Positions 1 through 8,677 are shown, numbered from the stretch's first letter. The stretch: 64,000 bases of DNA from Paraburkholderia sp. BCC1884 (GCF_900996225.1 NZ_CAAJGL010000011.1:124001-188000); one strand, 5' to 3'. The notes: a model not told the origin generated them from the letters alone. A program made the numbers and translations.

Positions 1-350
1 GTTACCGGCTCACGCCGCTGTACGACGTGATGTCGATCTGGCCGGTCGAGGGCAGCGGCCCGAACCAGTGGTCGTGGTTCAAAGCGAGGCTCGCCATGGG
101 CATGTGGTCGCGCAGCAAGCACGACGCGTTTCGCGACGTGCAGCGGCGTCACTTCAACACGATGGCACTCAAGTGCTCGTACGGCGCCGATGCCGAACCG
201 CTGATCCAGCGCCTCATCGAACAAACGCCCGCGGTAATCGAGCGGGTCTCGGCGGAACTGCCCGAACGGTTTCCGGCCAAAGTCGCTGAACGGATTTTCA
301 AAGGGCTGAAAAGCTCGGCGGCCAAGCTCGAAAAAATGCCGGCTAATTAG
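1..350 (+). CDS. hipA: HipA-family toxin kinase, C-terminal fragment
   Basis: The reading frame is open from the first bases of the window and ends at 350, leaving the last ~115 residues. The segment begins YRLTPLYDVMSIWP, which matches the end of the HipA kinase core, where 'PLYDV' precedes the C-terminal helical part. HipA proteins are Ser/Thr kinases of type II toxin-antitoxin systems that phosphorylate glutamyl-tRNA synthetase and induce persistence. The catalytic residues and any HipB antitoxin lie upstream, outside the window, so activity cannot be judged. An internal GTG/ATG at 27-32 is not the real start because the homology continues upstream of it. Family assignment rests on the C-terminal pattern only. 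Confidence 0.75.
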   Translation, partial: YRLTPLYDVMSIWPVEGSGPNQWSWFKARLAMGMWSRSKHDAFRDVQRRHFNTMALKCSYGADAEPLIQRLIEQTPAVIERVSAELPERFPAKVAERIFKGLKSSAAKLEKMPAN

Positions 351-360
351 CCGGTTTCCT
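340..360 (+). terminator. Palindrome over the hipA stop codon, possible weak terminator
   Basis: A perfect 16-bp palindrome, CCGGCTAATTAGCCGG (340-355), contains the TAG stop of hipA and is followed by TTTCC. As a hairpin its loop must come out of the AT-rich centre, so it would be a short, weak intrinsic terminator. Confidence 0.35.
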
Positions 361-603
361 CCCGACATTGAGTGAGGTCATATTTCTTTTTACGGATCCC
401 GCCCGGTTTCGTCGGTAAAATAGACCTGATGCTGAATGCATAGAAGGCTCGGCTGACCGGTTTGTTTCATAGCTCGCTCCGATGCGACTCGAAGGTAGTC
501 TACGAAGGTACAAAAGGCGCTCTTTTTACGGTACATTTGCTGCCCCCAATGGCGGCGTCGCCACTCCCCAGCACCCCTTTAAGACGGCGGATTTTCACGC
601 AGT

Positions 604-1458
604 ATGGCCAACGAAACAAACTCACCCGACTCCATGGCGGTCGCCGAGCGCGTACGCGAGTTGATGAGCCGGCATGGAATCGGCAAACGCCAGCAAACCA
701 CTGAGCTCTGCCGGATCCTCGATCTGAGTTTTTCCCAAGGGCACCGCAAACTGCGCGGCAACAGCCCATGGACCCTCTCGCAGATCAAAAAGGTCGCCGA
801 GGTATTCGGCGAGCCTGCCGCGCAGTTGTTCGGCGCGCAATCGCTCGATCCGGGCATGGTCGGGGCGATCGCCCAGGAGGCCGTATTCAGCATCGGTGCG
901 ATCGAGCTGGCGTGCACCGCATGGGTCGGCGCCGCGCTCGAGGCCGGCAGCCGTCCGGAGTTCGTTGCCTATTCGCGGCTCGGTCAATGGCGCGTGGCGC
1001 GCCACGACGGCACGCTGTATCAAAGCGCTTACGAAGTTCACAAGATCGAGATCTATCCGCGCCGCGCGGAGACTGACAAACCAACCATCGCCGTGGTCGA
1101 CGACGACCAGGCCAGCGCCGACAACCTGCGCGACTATCTGGAGCGCAGCGGCTTCGCGGCGGTCGCGATCTACGGACTCTCGGCTTTCGCCGAACAACTG
1201 CAAACCCAGGTGTTCGACGGTATCGTGATCGACTGGCTGTTCGGCGCGCAGACCTCGGCGGCCGCGATTCGCGCCGTGCGCGCCTCGGAGAACCCGGACG
1301 CGCCGATCTTCGTGCTGACCGGCGAACTGCTGACCGGCAAAGCCAGCGAGTCGGAGATCAGCCAGGTGATCCGCAATTACGACGTCGCTTGCTATGAAAA
1401 GCCAGCGCGCATGGCGATTCTGGTCGCCGATCTGTCGAAGCGGCTCAACCGGCCGTAA
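604..1458 (+). CDS. BetR-domain HTH protein with C-terminal receiver domain
   Basis: A 284-residue cytoplasmic regulator. Residues ~10-75 form the BetR-type helix-turn-helix (a Cro-like fold known from Burkholderia-group regulators), with 'CRILDLSFSQGHRKLRG' and 'WTLSQIKKVAEVFGE' as its helices. Residues ~158-282 form a CheY-like receiver: acidic D166-D168 in 'VVDDD', likely phospho-acceptor D210 in 'IVIDW', and K266 in 'YEKPA'. The middle (~80-155) resembles no domain I recognise. The order HTH first, receiver last is the reverse of most response regulators. It lies tail to tail with the hybrid kinase at 1503-3320, 44 bp away, and that kinase is the obvious partner to test. Target genes are unknown. 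Confidence 0.8.
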   Translation: MANETNSPDSMAVAERVRELMSRHGIGKRQQTTELCRILDLSFSQGHRKLRGNSPWTLSQIKKVAEVFGEPAAQLFGAQSLDPGMVGAIAQEAVFSIGAIELACTAWVGAALEAGSRPEFVAYSRLGQWRVARHDGTLYQSAYEVHKIEIYPRRAETDKPTIAVVDDDQASADNLRDYLERSGFAAVAIYGLSAFAEQLQTQVFDGIVIDWLFGAQTSAAAIRAVRASENPDAPIFVLTGELLTGKASESEISQVIRNYDVACYEKPARMAILVADLSKRLNRP

Positions 1459-1502
1459 GCGCTCGGGGCTGAAGCCGCGAGCCCCCCGTTGCGCACAACG
1501 CG

Positions 1503-3320
1503 CTAACCCAGATGTCGCGAAGCCAGCGCGCGCTGCAACGCGCTGCGCAATTCTTCGTAATGCACAGGCTTCAATAGTGCTTCGAAAAACGCTGACGAGC
1601 CGGTCTCATCGCGTTCGTCGGTTCCCTGCACTTCCGGCGCGTAAGCGCTGACCACGAGCACCGGCACACCCGCCGAGGGACCGCCACGTTCGCCGAAGTC
1701 CGCCAGAAACGTATAGCCGTCGCGCCCCGGCATATGCAGATCGAGCAGGACCACGTCGCAACGGCGGGTGTCGAGCCACGCAAGTGCGTCGTCGGCATTG
1801 GAGACGGCGTGTGCGTCGAAATCCATATGCGCGATCATTTCACTGAGCGATTCGCGAATCAGCCGGTTGTCGTCGACGATCAGCACACAGGGCCGCCCGC
1901 CGCCCGCCCCGGTCTGCGCCGCCACATCCGGCACTGGTGTGGCCGCGATCGCTGTCACCGGAATCGTTACGGTGAAGGTGGTCCCCTCACCCACCGTACT
2001 CGCCACCTCGACCGTGCCGCCGAATAGCTTCACCAGACCCTGAACGATCGTCAATCCCATTCCCGCGCCTTCGAAACGGCGTGTGCGCGACGCGTCGAGT
2101 TGCGTGAACTCTTGGAAGATCAGCGGAATCTGCGCATGCGGCACGCCCGGCCCCGTATCGCTGACGACAAACACCAGCAGCGCCGGCCGCTGATTCAAGC
2201 TCACGCGCACCGAGCCGGTTTCGGTGTAACGGATGGCGTTGGTGACCAGGTTGTTGACGATCTGCCGAATCCGGTGCGGATCGGAATCGACCAGCCCGTT
2301 CATGCCGCCGGCGTCGCTCTCGAGTTGCAAACCGCGCGCGGCGGCTGACATCGCGTGTTCGTCGACGATCGACGCCAGCAGTTCGCGCGGATCGAACTGC
2401 TCGTGACGCAATTCGAGTTTGCCGGCGCCCAGACGCGCGTAGTCGGTCAGGTCCTTCATCTGTGCTTCGAGGTGCCGGCCCGCGGTCTCGAGCCGCTGGA
2501 TCACCTTGCGGTCGGCCTCGGAGTGATAGTTGAAACCCAGCAATTCGATCGACGACACGATGGCATGCAAGGGCGTGCGCAACTCGTGGCTGATCATGCC
2601 GAGAAAGGCGTCTTTGGCGAGACTGGCCTCGCGCGCCGCGCGGCTCGCCTGATGCTCGGCGTCGAGCGCGGCGTGCTGTTGACGCATCAGGCGCGTGCGG
2701 CGCCGTCCGTTGAGCACGAGCAGCAAGGTCGCTGCCGCCGACAGCAAAAGCAGCACCAGGCCGCCCGCGAACAATATCCGGCGCTTGTCGATGAAATCGC
2801 GGTTCATCGCCTCACGGTCTGCCACGTCGGCGAAACGGCGGCTCAGCGCGAGATCGTTGATTTCGTTCCAGTGCTGGCGCAGCTTCGTGACGATTCCGTT
2901 GGCACGGCTGTGGTCCTTCGGCAAGGAATCGACCGCGGGCTGAATGTCGGCGAGCACGTGATCGAGCGTCTGGATTTCGTCCACTTGCCGCTGCAGCAGC
3001 GTGATCTGCGTGGTCAGCCGATGCGTCGATCCGGCAATCACATGCAGTTTCGATTGCAGCAGCTGATAACGCAGCATCAGCCGCTGGTAGTCGTCGTCAT
3101 CGCCCGACTGATAGAGCAGCAACTGGTTCTCGAAACGCGCGTAGGCGATCTGCAGTTGCGCGGCGTCCCAGTAGAACCCGTCATAGGTGCCGGTCAACTG
3201 CTCAGTGGCGCGCGGATTGAGCAGGTTGGCGTAAAGCAGATAGCCGATCGCGCCGACCGGCGCAGCGAGCGCGGTCAGCCAGATCAGCACGTAGAAGACG
3301 CGACGCCACGGGCGGCGCAT
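1503..3320 (-). CDS. Hybrid sensor histidine kinase with C-terminal receiver
   Basis: A 605-residue membrane kinase. A transmembrane helix at ~8-30 and a second at ~182-204 enclose a ~150-residue periplasmic, mostly helical sensor. HisKA follows with phospho-acceptor H245 in 'GMISHELRTPLHA', then HATPase_c (N box 'NNLVTNAIRYT' ~356-366, G1 'SDTGPG', G2 'GAGMGL'), then a receiver domain with D527 in 'LLDLHMPG'. I set the start at the ATG at 3320 because it shares one base with the TAA of the upstream gene (TAATG); the open frame continues further upstream, but only as read-through in an overlapping frame. It is therefore translationally coupled to the periplasmic protein at 3320-3859, which probably modulates the sensor. 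Ligand unknown. Confidence 0.9.
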   Translation of the reverse strand: MRRPWRRVFYVLIWLTALAAPVGAIGYLLYANLLNPRATEQLTGTYDGFYWDAAQLQIAYARFENQLLLYQSGDDDDYQRLMLRYQLLQSKLHVIAGSTHRLTTQITLLQRQVDEIQTLDHVLADIQPAVDSLPKDHSRANGIVTKLRQHWNEINDLALSRRFADVADREAMNRDFIDKRRILFAGGLVLLLLSAAATLLLVLNGRRRTRLMRQQHAALDAEHQASRAAREASLAKDAFLGMISHELRTPLHAIVSSIELLGFNYHSEADRKVIQRLETAGRHLEAQMKDLTDYARLGAGKLELRHEQFDPRELLASIVDEHAMSAAARGLQLESDAGGMNGLVDSDPHRIRQIVNNLVTNAIRYTETGSVRVSLNQRPALLVFVVSDTGPGVPHAQIPLIFQEFTQLDASRTRRFEGAGMGLTIVQGLVKLFGGTVEVASTVGEGTTFTVTIPVTAIAATPVPDVAAQTGAGGGRPCVLIVDDNRLIRESLSEMIAHMDFDAHAVSNADDALAWLDTRRCDVVLLDLHMPGRDGYTFLADFGERGGPSAGVPVLVVSAYAPEVQGTDERDETGSSAFFEALLKPVHYEELRSALQRALASRHLG

Positions 3321-3859
3321 TACTTGATGATGAGGGCCTTGATCTGCCATACGAATTTCGAATCGCCCGAGGCGCCCGTGAGTTCGTCGGGGAACGCGTC
3401 GCGCGGGTAGATGAGGAATAGCGGCCCGAAGTCGCTGATCTTCAGACGCTGGCCATTCATGCTGTACGCCACGACCACGCCGTAGCGCTCGCTGTCCGAC
3501 ACTGGAATGGTATAGGTGTAATCGTCGAGCGTATGGATCTCGATCTCGCTGCCCGACGCGCCCACGGTCTTCAGAATATCCGCGAGCGACGGTCCTGTGA
3601 AGGTCGAGCGCGGCGTCCAGGTGGTGGCGGTGGTGATCGAATGGACCGGCAGCGCAAGCAACTGGGCTTCGGTGAAGTGATACAGCTTGTGAGCCGCGTC
3701 GGTGGTCCTCGCGATCCTGCCGGTCACGTCGAGCGATAGCGACGGCATCGGCTGTGCCTGCACGTTCCATGCAGCCAGCGCGACCATCAGGCCGGCGGCC
3801 CAGCGTGCGCCGATGCGCGCGCTCTTCCTGCCTTGCACCTCTGCAAACAGCTTGGTCAT
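3320..3859 (-). CDS. Periplasmic molybdopterin-oxidoreductase-fold protein lacking cysteine
   Basis: A 179-residue exported protein. A signal peptide is visible (~residues 12-35, 'WAAGLMVALAAWNVQAQ', likely cut after AQA). The mature part has the outline of the oxidoreductase molybdopterin-binding fold (PF00174 type): 'FTGPSLADIL', 'DDYTYTIPVSD' and 'GPLFLIYPRD' follow the order seen in that family. The enzymes of this fold hold molybdenum with a conserved cysteine, but this protein contains no cysteine at all, so it is unlikely to bind the cofactor in the usual way. It is the first gene of a two-gene operon with the hybrid kinase (TAATG overlap), which suggests a sensory accessory role rather than catalysis. 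The family call is by pattern; the role is inference. Confidence 0.7.
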   Translation of the reverse strand: MTKLFAEVQGRKSARIGARWAAGLMVALAAWNVQAQPMPSLSLDVTGRIARTTDAAHKLYHFTEAQLLALPVHSITTATTWTPRSTFTGPSLADILKTVGASGSEIEIHTLDDYTYTIPVSDSERYGVVVAYSMNGQRLKISDFGPLFLIYPRDAFPDELTGASGDSKFVWQIKALIIK

Positions 3860-4011
3860 CTTCTTTCTTATTTCCGTTATCTGTTGCTATGTCCTGCCGC
3901 TCACACGCGTCACCCCGACGCGCGATCTGTGAACCGCATGCATAATATCGCCAAAATTCTTTGTCACCAAAACGGCGGCCCGCCGCCGCGCAACGCGACG
4001 TCACGAGAGTC

Positions 4012-4977
4012 ATGAACAAGCCGGTTTTGCCCCTGACCTACGAGCAACTCGATCACTGGATCGAATCGCTGCAGCCCGCCTTGCTAGCCGGGCGCTTCAC
4101 GCTGGCAATCGGCATTCTGCGCGGCGGGGCGCCGCTCGCGCTGATGGTCTCGCATGCAGCCGGCACGCCCGTCGCGTTCCTGCGTTACGAGCGCCAGTCA
4201 CGCACGGTGGCCTGGGACTCGACCCTGCCGATGCCGCCCGCCGGTTCCAAGGTGCTGCTGTGCGAGGACATCGCCGGACGCGGCTTTACGCTGGTCGATT
4301 GCATGGCGTTTCTGCGACAACACGGACTCGATGTCAAAACGCTGACCGGCGCAGTGGACGACCTGAGCCGCATACAACCCGATTACGCGATCGACGCGCG
4401 CGGCTATTTCGCGCTCTTTCCCTGGGAGCGTCAGGCCTACACCGAGCGCTATCGCGACGACTGGGAACGCGTCGAAGCGGGCACGGCGCCCGCGATGGCC
4501 GAGGATCACGAATACACCACTTACGCGATCGATCTCGATGGCATCCTGTTGCCCGACGTGCCGCTCGCTCGCTACGACGAAGATCTGGCGATGGCACTCG
4601 CCGAGCGCGACGCGCTGCAACCCTTCGACGTGCTGCCCACCATCGACCTGCAACGCGTGCGCACGATCATCACGGGGCGCCCGGAGCCGGATCGCGCGCG
4701 CACCGAGGCGTGGCTCGCGCGGCATGGTTTCGGCCATATGCAACTCGTGATGCGCGCGCCCGGCACGCACGACGAAAGCCCCGCCGGCGCTGCCGCGCAC
4801 AAGGCCGGCGCGGCACTGCGCGGCGGCGTCACGCATTTTCTGGAGAGCGATCCGGTGCAGGCGCTGCTGATTGCGCAGCAAGCGCCGCTGTTACGCGTGA
4901 TCTGGTGGGACGCGCAAACGCAAACCGGCATGCTGGTCGGCGCACGCGCCTGGGATCAGGCCGCCAGGCGGCACTGA
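4012..4977 (+). CDS. Phosphoribosyltransferase fused to a HAD-like domain
   Basis: A 321-residue two-domain protein. Residues ~1-160 look like a type I phosphoribosyltransferase; the PRPP loop is 'VLLCEDIAGRGFTL' (81-94), where most members have DD rather than ED. Residues ~168-320 carry a HAD-type start, 'YAIDLDGILLPD', with D174 and D176 placed like the nucleophile and acid of HAD phosphatases. The ATG at 4012 is preferred; an in-frame ATG at 3961 would add 17 basic residues overlapping the divergent promoter of the kinase operon. It faces the helicase gene tail to tail, 9 bp apart. Substrates are unknown; nucleotide-related metabolism or repair would fit, without proof. Confidence 0.75.
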   Translation: MNKPVLPLTYEQLDHWIESLQPALLAGRFTLAIGILRGGAPLALMVSHAAGTPVAFLRYERQSRTVAWDSTLPMPPAGSKVLLCEDIAGRGFTLVDCMAFLRQHGLDVKTLTGAVDDLSRIQPDYAIDARGYFALFPWERQAYTERYRDDWERVEAGTAPAMAEDHEYTTYAIDLDGILLPDVPLARYDEDLAMALAERDALQPFDVLPTIDLQRVRTIITGRPEPDRARTEAWLARHGFGHMQLVMRAPGTHDESPAGAAAHKAGAALRGGVTHFLESDPVQALLIAQQAPLLRVIWWDAQTQTGMLVGARAWDQAARRH

Positions 4978-4986
4978 CGCGCGTCT

Positions 4987-6636
4987 TCAGGCTGGCAGAT
5001 ACCGCGCGGCGCGTTGCGAAGCGACCACGATCAGCTTCATCGTCGCGCGGGTGGCGCCGACAAACAGCTTGCGGGCGATGCGCTCGTCGAAGGTATCGAA
5101 GTCGACTTCGGTGAAGATCACGCACGGCGCGGCTTGTCCCTTGAAGCGATAGATCGACTCGAACAGCACATCGCCTTCGCGATACTCCGGGTTGCCGAAC
5201 AGATCGTATTTACCAGTGAAACTGCGCAGCCGATGCGGACCGAGATGATCCAGCGCCGTCATCGCCGAGCCTTCGCGGCCGCGGAACGACAGCACCACGA
5301 TGTCCTGCTTGCGAAAACCGAGCGACAACGCCTGGGTAATCGCGCGCTTGGTCGCCTCGATACTGCTTTCGGCGGCGTTCGCTTCGTCGTAGACCGATAG
5401 CGAAATGTCGGAGCCGTCGAACGGACTGCCCGACGCGAGCGCCGCGGCAAGCGGCACCGAGCTGCCGACCACGTTACGCACGTAATCGAGAATGTCGCGC
5501 GGACTGCGATAGTTGGTGGTTTCCTTCAGCGTGGTCCAACCCGGCAGCGCCACCGGTTCACGCATGTACAGATTCTGCAGCGGGTCTTCGAGCCACCACC
5601 ATGCGGCGCCGGGACGCAACAGGCGCTCGAGCGCGGCCACCCACGGTTGCTGGAAATCCTGTCCTTCGTCGACGATCAACACGTCGAATTGCCAGTGCGG
5701 CGCAATCGGCGTGTCGGCGAACATCGATTCCAGTCGATCGAACACCGCGCCCGACTGAAAGTCGGGTTCCCGGCCGGCATCGCGTGCGATCCAGTCGCAT
5801 AGCTGGTGGTAATTCGCCACCTTGGCCTCGGGCGGCGCGACCCGCGCGATGTGGTCCGCCAGCGGCCGGTTGAAACACACGTACAAAGGACGCTGCCCGC
5901 GCGCGACCGCGTCCTTCATCACCTGGACCGCCAGTTGCGTCTTGCCGGAGCCCGCCGTGCCGATCACCCGCAGACGGAACGGCGAAAACTCGAGCCGGCG
6001 GGCCCACGTGGCGAGACCGCCGGCCAGCCGCGTAACGAGCGTGCCGGCCTGGCCCACCAGCGCGCTGGCGTCGGGCGTGAGCGCGAGTTCGTCGGCGAGG
6101 AAATGATGGATTTTCGCGGCGCTGGCAAGGCGCGGCTCGTCGGCCGGCAGGGCTTCGCGGATGATCGCCGCGAGCCGGTCCTTGCGCGTGGCGTCGACGA
6201 TGCGAGCGGGATTCACGCCGGCGATCGCCGCGTCCTTGACCGCGTGATCCGGGCAATACAGCAGTTCTTCGATGAAATAGCTGCCCGCGCCGAAGGCCGC
6301 CGTAAAGCGCCGGTGCAAACCTTCGACGGTGTGCGCCAACGCGATCGCCACGTTGCGGTCGGTCTGAAGATAGACCTTGACCAGCCCCTTGGGCGTTTCG
6401 CGCAGGAAGCCCGTTTTCTGTTCGACGATCATCACGCGTCCGGCCGGGCTGACGATCACAAAGTCGGCCTCGCCGAACACGGAGAAGTTCTGGTTCAGGC
6501 GCGTCCAGTGCACGCCGTGATAAACGGTGTAGCCGTCGGGCAGCGCTTCTTCGAGCAACGCGAGGGTCTCGCGTTCGCGCGCCGCCGCGCCGGTGGCGGC
6601 CAGGCTCTTCCAGTCGTCGGGGACAATGCGGGCCAT
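4987..6636 (-). CDS. NERD-domain nuclease/SF1 helicase-like protein
   Basis: A 549-residue protein. The N-terminal NERD region (~25-110) shows the nuclease-type pattern 'FGEADFVIV..VMIVEQKTG' (E56, D58, E72, K74). Then comes a superfamily 1 helicase core: Walker A 'GTAGSGKT' (226-233), Walker B 'VLIVDEGQDF' (319-328), a UvrD-type C-terminal motif 'FKGQAAPCVIFTEVD', and motif VI-like 'ATRATMKLIVV'. The ATG at 6636 starts 'MARIVPDDWKS'; the frame is open 20 codons further upstream without a plausible ribosome site. Such proteins are thought to act in DNA processing and are sometimes found with defence genes, but nothing in this neighbourhood indicates a defence island. Confidence 0.85.
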   Translation of the reverse strand: MARIVPDDWKSLAATGAAARERETLALLEEALPDGYTVYHGVHWTRLNQNFSVFGEADFVIVSPAGRVMIVEQKTGFLRETPKGLVKVYLQTDRNVAIALAHTVEGLHRRFTAAFGAGSYFIEELLYCPDHAVKDAAIAGVNPARIVDATRKDRLAAIIREALPADEPRLASAAKIHHFLADELALTPDASALVGQAGTLVTRLAGGLATWARRLEFSPFRLRVIGTAGSGKTQLAVQVMKDAVARGQRPLYVCFNRPLADHIARVAPPEAKVANYHQLCDWIARDAGREPDFQSGAVFDRLESMFADTPIAPHWQFDVLIVDEGQDFQQPWVAALERLLRPGAAWWWLEDPLQNLYMREPVALPGWTTLKETTNYRSPRDILDYVRNVVGSSVPLAAALASGSPFDGSDISLSVYDEANAAESSIEATKRAITQALSLGFRKQDIVVLSFRGREGSAMTALDHLGPHRLRSFTGKYDLFGNPEYREGDVLFESIYRFKGQAAPCVIFTEVDFDTFDERIARKLFVGATRATMKLIVVASQRAARYLPA

Positions 6637-6785
6637 GCGGTGCCTCGTCGTATTCGGGTGCGCACATTGTACGCAACGCCTGCGCGGGGCTCGCAAAGCC
6701 GCGTGCTTCGTGTATCGTTACTGGCTGAACGCCGCGTGCCTTGCGCGGCTTGCCAACTGCACGAGTCAAGAAAAGGATTTACCGG

Positions 6786-7412
6786 ATGCTTACGATCTGG
6801 GGACGCACGAACTCCGTCAATGTTCAAAAGGTATTGTGGTGCTGCGATGAGCTGGTACTACCGTACGAGCGGATCGACGCCGGCCTGCAATTCGGCCGCA
6901 ACAGCGAGCCCGACTATCTCGCCATGAATCCGACGGGCAAGATTCCCACCCTCGTCGACGACGACTTCGTGCTGTGGGAATCGAACTCGATCCTGCGCTA
7001 TCTGGTGCTGCAATACGGCGAAGCGAGCGCGCTCTATCCCGCGGAGCCGAAACTGCGCGCCAGCGTCGACCGTTGGCTCGACTGGAGCCTCTCCACGCTG
7101 CAACCGACTGAAAAGCCGGTGTTCTGGGCGATCGTGCGCACGCCCGCCGCCGAACGCGACGCCGCCAGGCTCGCCCACGACTTCGCGGCGGTCACCCAGT
7201 TGTGGCACATGGTCGACGCGCATCTGCAAGGGCGCTTCTTCCTCGAAGACGACAAGTTCACGCTTGCCGACATCGTCATCGGCGCTTACGCGAAACGCTA
7301 TTTCGGGCTCGACGGCGTCGAGCGTCCGCCGCTGCCGAATCTGGAGCGCTGGTATTCGCGCGTCGCAACCCGCAGCGGTTTCAAGAAATACGTGGATTTC
7401 GCGTTGACCTGA
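6786..7412 (+). CDS. Glutathione S-transferase family protein
   Basis: A 208-residue cytosolic GST. The N-terminal thioredoxin fold (1-80) has the cis-proline loop 'NPTGKIPTL' and the glutathione-binding 'ESNSILRYL'; the C-terminal all-helical domain contains 'FTLADIVIGAY', the N-capping motif region of GSTs. The start codon at 6786 fits the family N-terminus 'MLTIWGRTNS'. Thr8-Asn9-Ser10 offers a serine for glutathione activation. It stands as a single gene, divergent from the helicase. The substrate is not evident. Confidence 0.9.
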   Translation: MLTIWGRTNSVNVQKVLWCCDELVLPYERIDAGLQFGRNSEPDYLAMNPTGKIPTLVDDDFVLWESNSILRYLVLQYGEASALYPAEPKLRASVDRWLDWSLSTLQPTEKPVFWAIVRTPAAERDAARLAHDFAAVTQLWHMVDAHLQGRFFLEDDKFTLADIVIGAYAKRYFGLDGVERPPLPNLERWYSRVATRSGFKKYVDFALT

Positions 7413-7498
7413 TTGCGCCTGGTCGGGCCTGGTTCGCCTGAATACGCGTGATTACGCTGGAAGCGCGGTGAGCCGGCACGGCATCGCGCGATGGCCTT

Positions 7499-7504
7499 TA
7501 TAAT
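7499..7504 (+). promoter_or_regulatory. -10 hexamer TATAAT of zur (leaderless arrangement)
   Basis: A perfect TATAAT ends six bases before the ATG of zur, with no purine-rich ribosome site between. Transcription from it would begin at or next to the A of the start codon. No clear -35 box is visible. Confidence 0.5.
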
Positions 7505-7510
7505 CGACGC

Positions 7511-8086
7511 ATGAAGACCGCCAAGGCCGCCGCGCCCACCGAAAAAGCCAATGCCGCCCCCGCCGCTCACATCCATGAGCCGGGGCATTCGCATGGCGAT
7601 TCGCAGGAAGCCGCTCTCACACTCGCGGAAGAGTATTGCCGCGAACGCGGCGAAAAGCTCACGCCGATTCGCCGCAAAGTGCTCGAATTGCTGCTGAATT
7701 CGGGCCGCGCCACCAAAGCGTATTCACTGCTCGACGATATGCGCCAGATTCATCCGGGCTCGGCGCCGCCCACCGTGTATCGGGCGCTGGACTTTCTGCT
7801 TTCAGCAGGGCTCGTGCATCGAATCGAGTCGATCAACGCTTTTACGGTTTGCCACGACCTGACGCAATGTCAGCACGGCATTCTGGTGGTGTGTCAGCAA
7901 TGCGGCAGCGTCACCGAGTTGCATCAGCCAAAGCTGCGCCAGGCGCTCGTCGCGCAGATCGAGGACGCGGGCTATCGCCTGGCGAGCGACGAAATCGAAT
8001 TGAAGGGTTTATGCTCGGCCTGTCAGGCAGCCGAGGCAGCCAGCGCCGGTGCGAGTGTCGGCGCGACGGCCGCCGACTCCAGATAA
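7511..8086 (+). CDS. zur: Fur-family regulator, Zur-like
   Basis: A 191-residue metalloregulator. The winged helix is at ~45-110 ('LTPIRRKVLELLLNSGRATKAYSLLDDM', 'PPTVYRALDFLLSAGLVHRIES'). The metal/dimer domain follows with 'HDLTQCQHGILVVCQQCG' and the second CxxC, 'LCSACQ'. The paired CxxC motifs are the structural zinc site. The His-rich N-terminal tail ('HIHEPGHSHGD') and the 'INAFTVCHD' stretch resemble Zur rather than Fur. It should repress zinc uptake genes when zinc is abundant, but none of those genes lies in this window. The promoter layout suggests a leaderless message. Confidence 0.85.
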   Translation: MKTAKAAAPTEKANAAPAAHIHEPGHSHGDSQEAALTLAEEYCRERGEKLTPIRRKVLELLLNSGRATKAYSLLDDMRQIHPGSAPPTVYRALDFLLSAGLVHRIESINAFTVCHDLTQCQHGILVVCQQCGSVTELHQPKLRQALVAQIEDAGYRLASDEIELKGLCSACQAAEAASAGASVGATAADSR

Positions 8087-8164
8087 GCGCCGCGCTCGCC
8101 CCACCGCAGGTCACACGCTGCGCGTGCGATCTGCGTGGGCAAAGCCCGTCACGACAGCAACCGC

Positions 8165-8677
8165 TCAACCCGCAGCGCGGGCGTCGATCGCATCGTGCAG
8201 CAACGTCACCAGATCCTCAGGCAAGGCCGGCTTCATCATGAAATGCTGAAACCCTTCGCCGATACTTCGCAAGCGATAGGCGTCGTCAGTGTGCCCGGTG
8301 AGCGCCACCGCCACGGATGGCGGGTGGTTGCCGCGAATCTCGTGGTCCCGCAGCCGCTGGATCAGGTAGAAGCCGTCCATGGCCGGCAGTTCGAGGTCGC
8401 ATACCACGGCGTCGGGTAATAATCGGAGCGCCGCTTCGACGCCCTCTTCCGCATCCGCCACGGCGACCACCTGGGCGCCCTCTGCTTCGAGTAACAAGGT
8501 CAGCGATTCCCGGCTATCCGGGTCGTCTTCGACGAGCACGATCGTGGCCTGATCGAGTCTCAATGCTCCATTCATTTTGTGTTGTTGCTCAATAAAACCG
8601 GTTAGGCCGTCAGATACGGCCAGCGTATCGCTCTGTTGCGTAACGCCGCGATGCGCGACGATATTGTTGCTGTTCAT
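8165..8677 (-). CDS. Single-domain response regulator (receiver protein)
   Basis: A 170-residue protein that is essentially one CheY-like receiver domain (~45-168) after a ~40-residue unstructured-looking N-terminus. Acidic pocket 'VLVEDD' (E50-D52), phospho-acceptor D94 in 'VVCDLELPAMDG', and K149 in 'FMMKPA'. No output domain is present, so it probably acts by protein contact or as a phosphorelay intermediate. The ATG at 8677 is used; a later Met35 before 'NGALRLDQ' is possible and would give a standard-length receiver. There is no kinase next to it; the hybrid kinases in this window are candidates only. Confidence 0.8.
   Translation of the reverse strand: MNSNNIVAHRGVTQQSDTLAVSDGLTGFIEQQHKMNGALRLDQATIVLVEDDPDSRESLTLLLEAEGAQVVAVADAEEGVEAALRLLPDAVVCDLELPAMDGFYLIQRLRDHEIRGNHPPSVAVALTGHTDDAYRLRSIGEGFQHFMMKPALPEDLVTLLHDAIDARAAG

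Noticed and set aside
1503..4019. 838-codon open frame covering kinase and periplasmic gene
   Set aside because: The upstream third is a read-through in another frame of the periplasmic-protein gene; the kinase has its own ATG at 3320 coupled to the preceding stop.
4987..8086. Defence island suggested by HipA fragment and NERD-helicase
   Set aside because: The genes between and around them are housekeeping or signalling genes, and no nuclease, methylase or antitoxin is adjacent.
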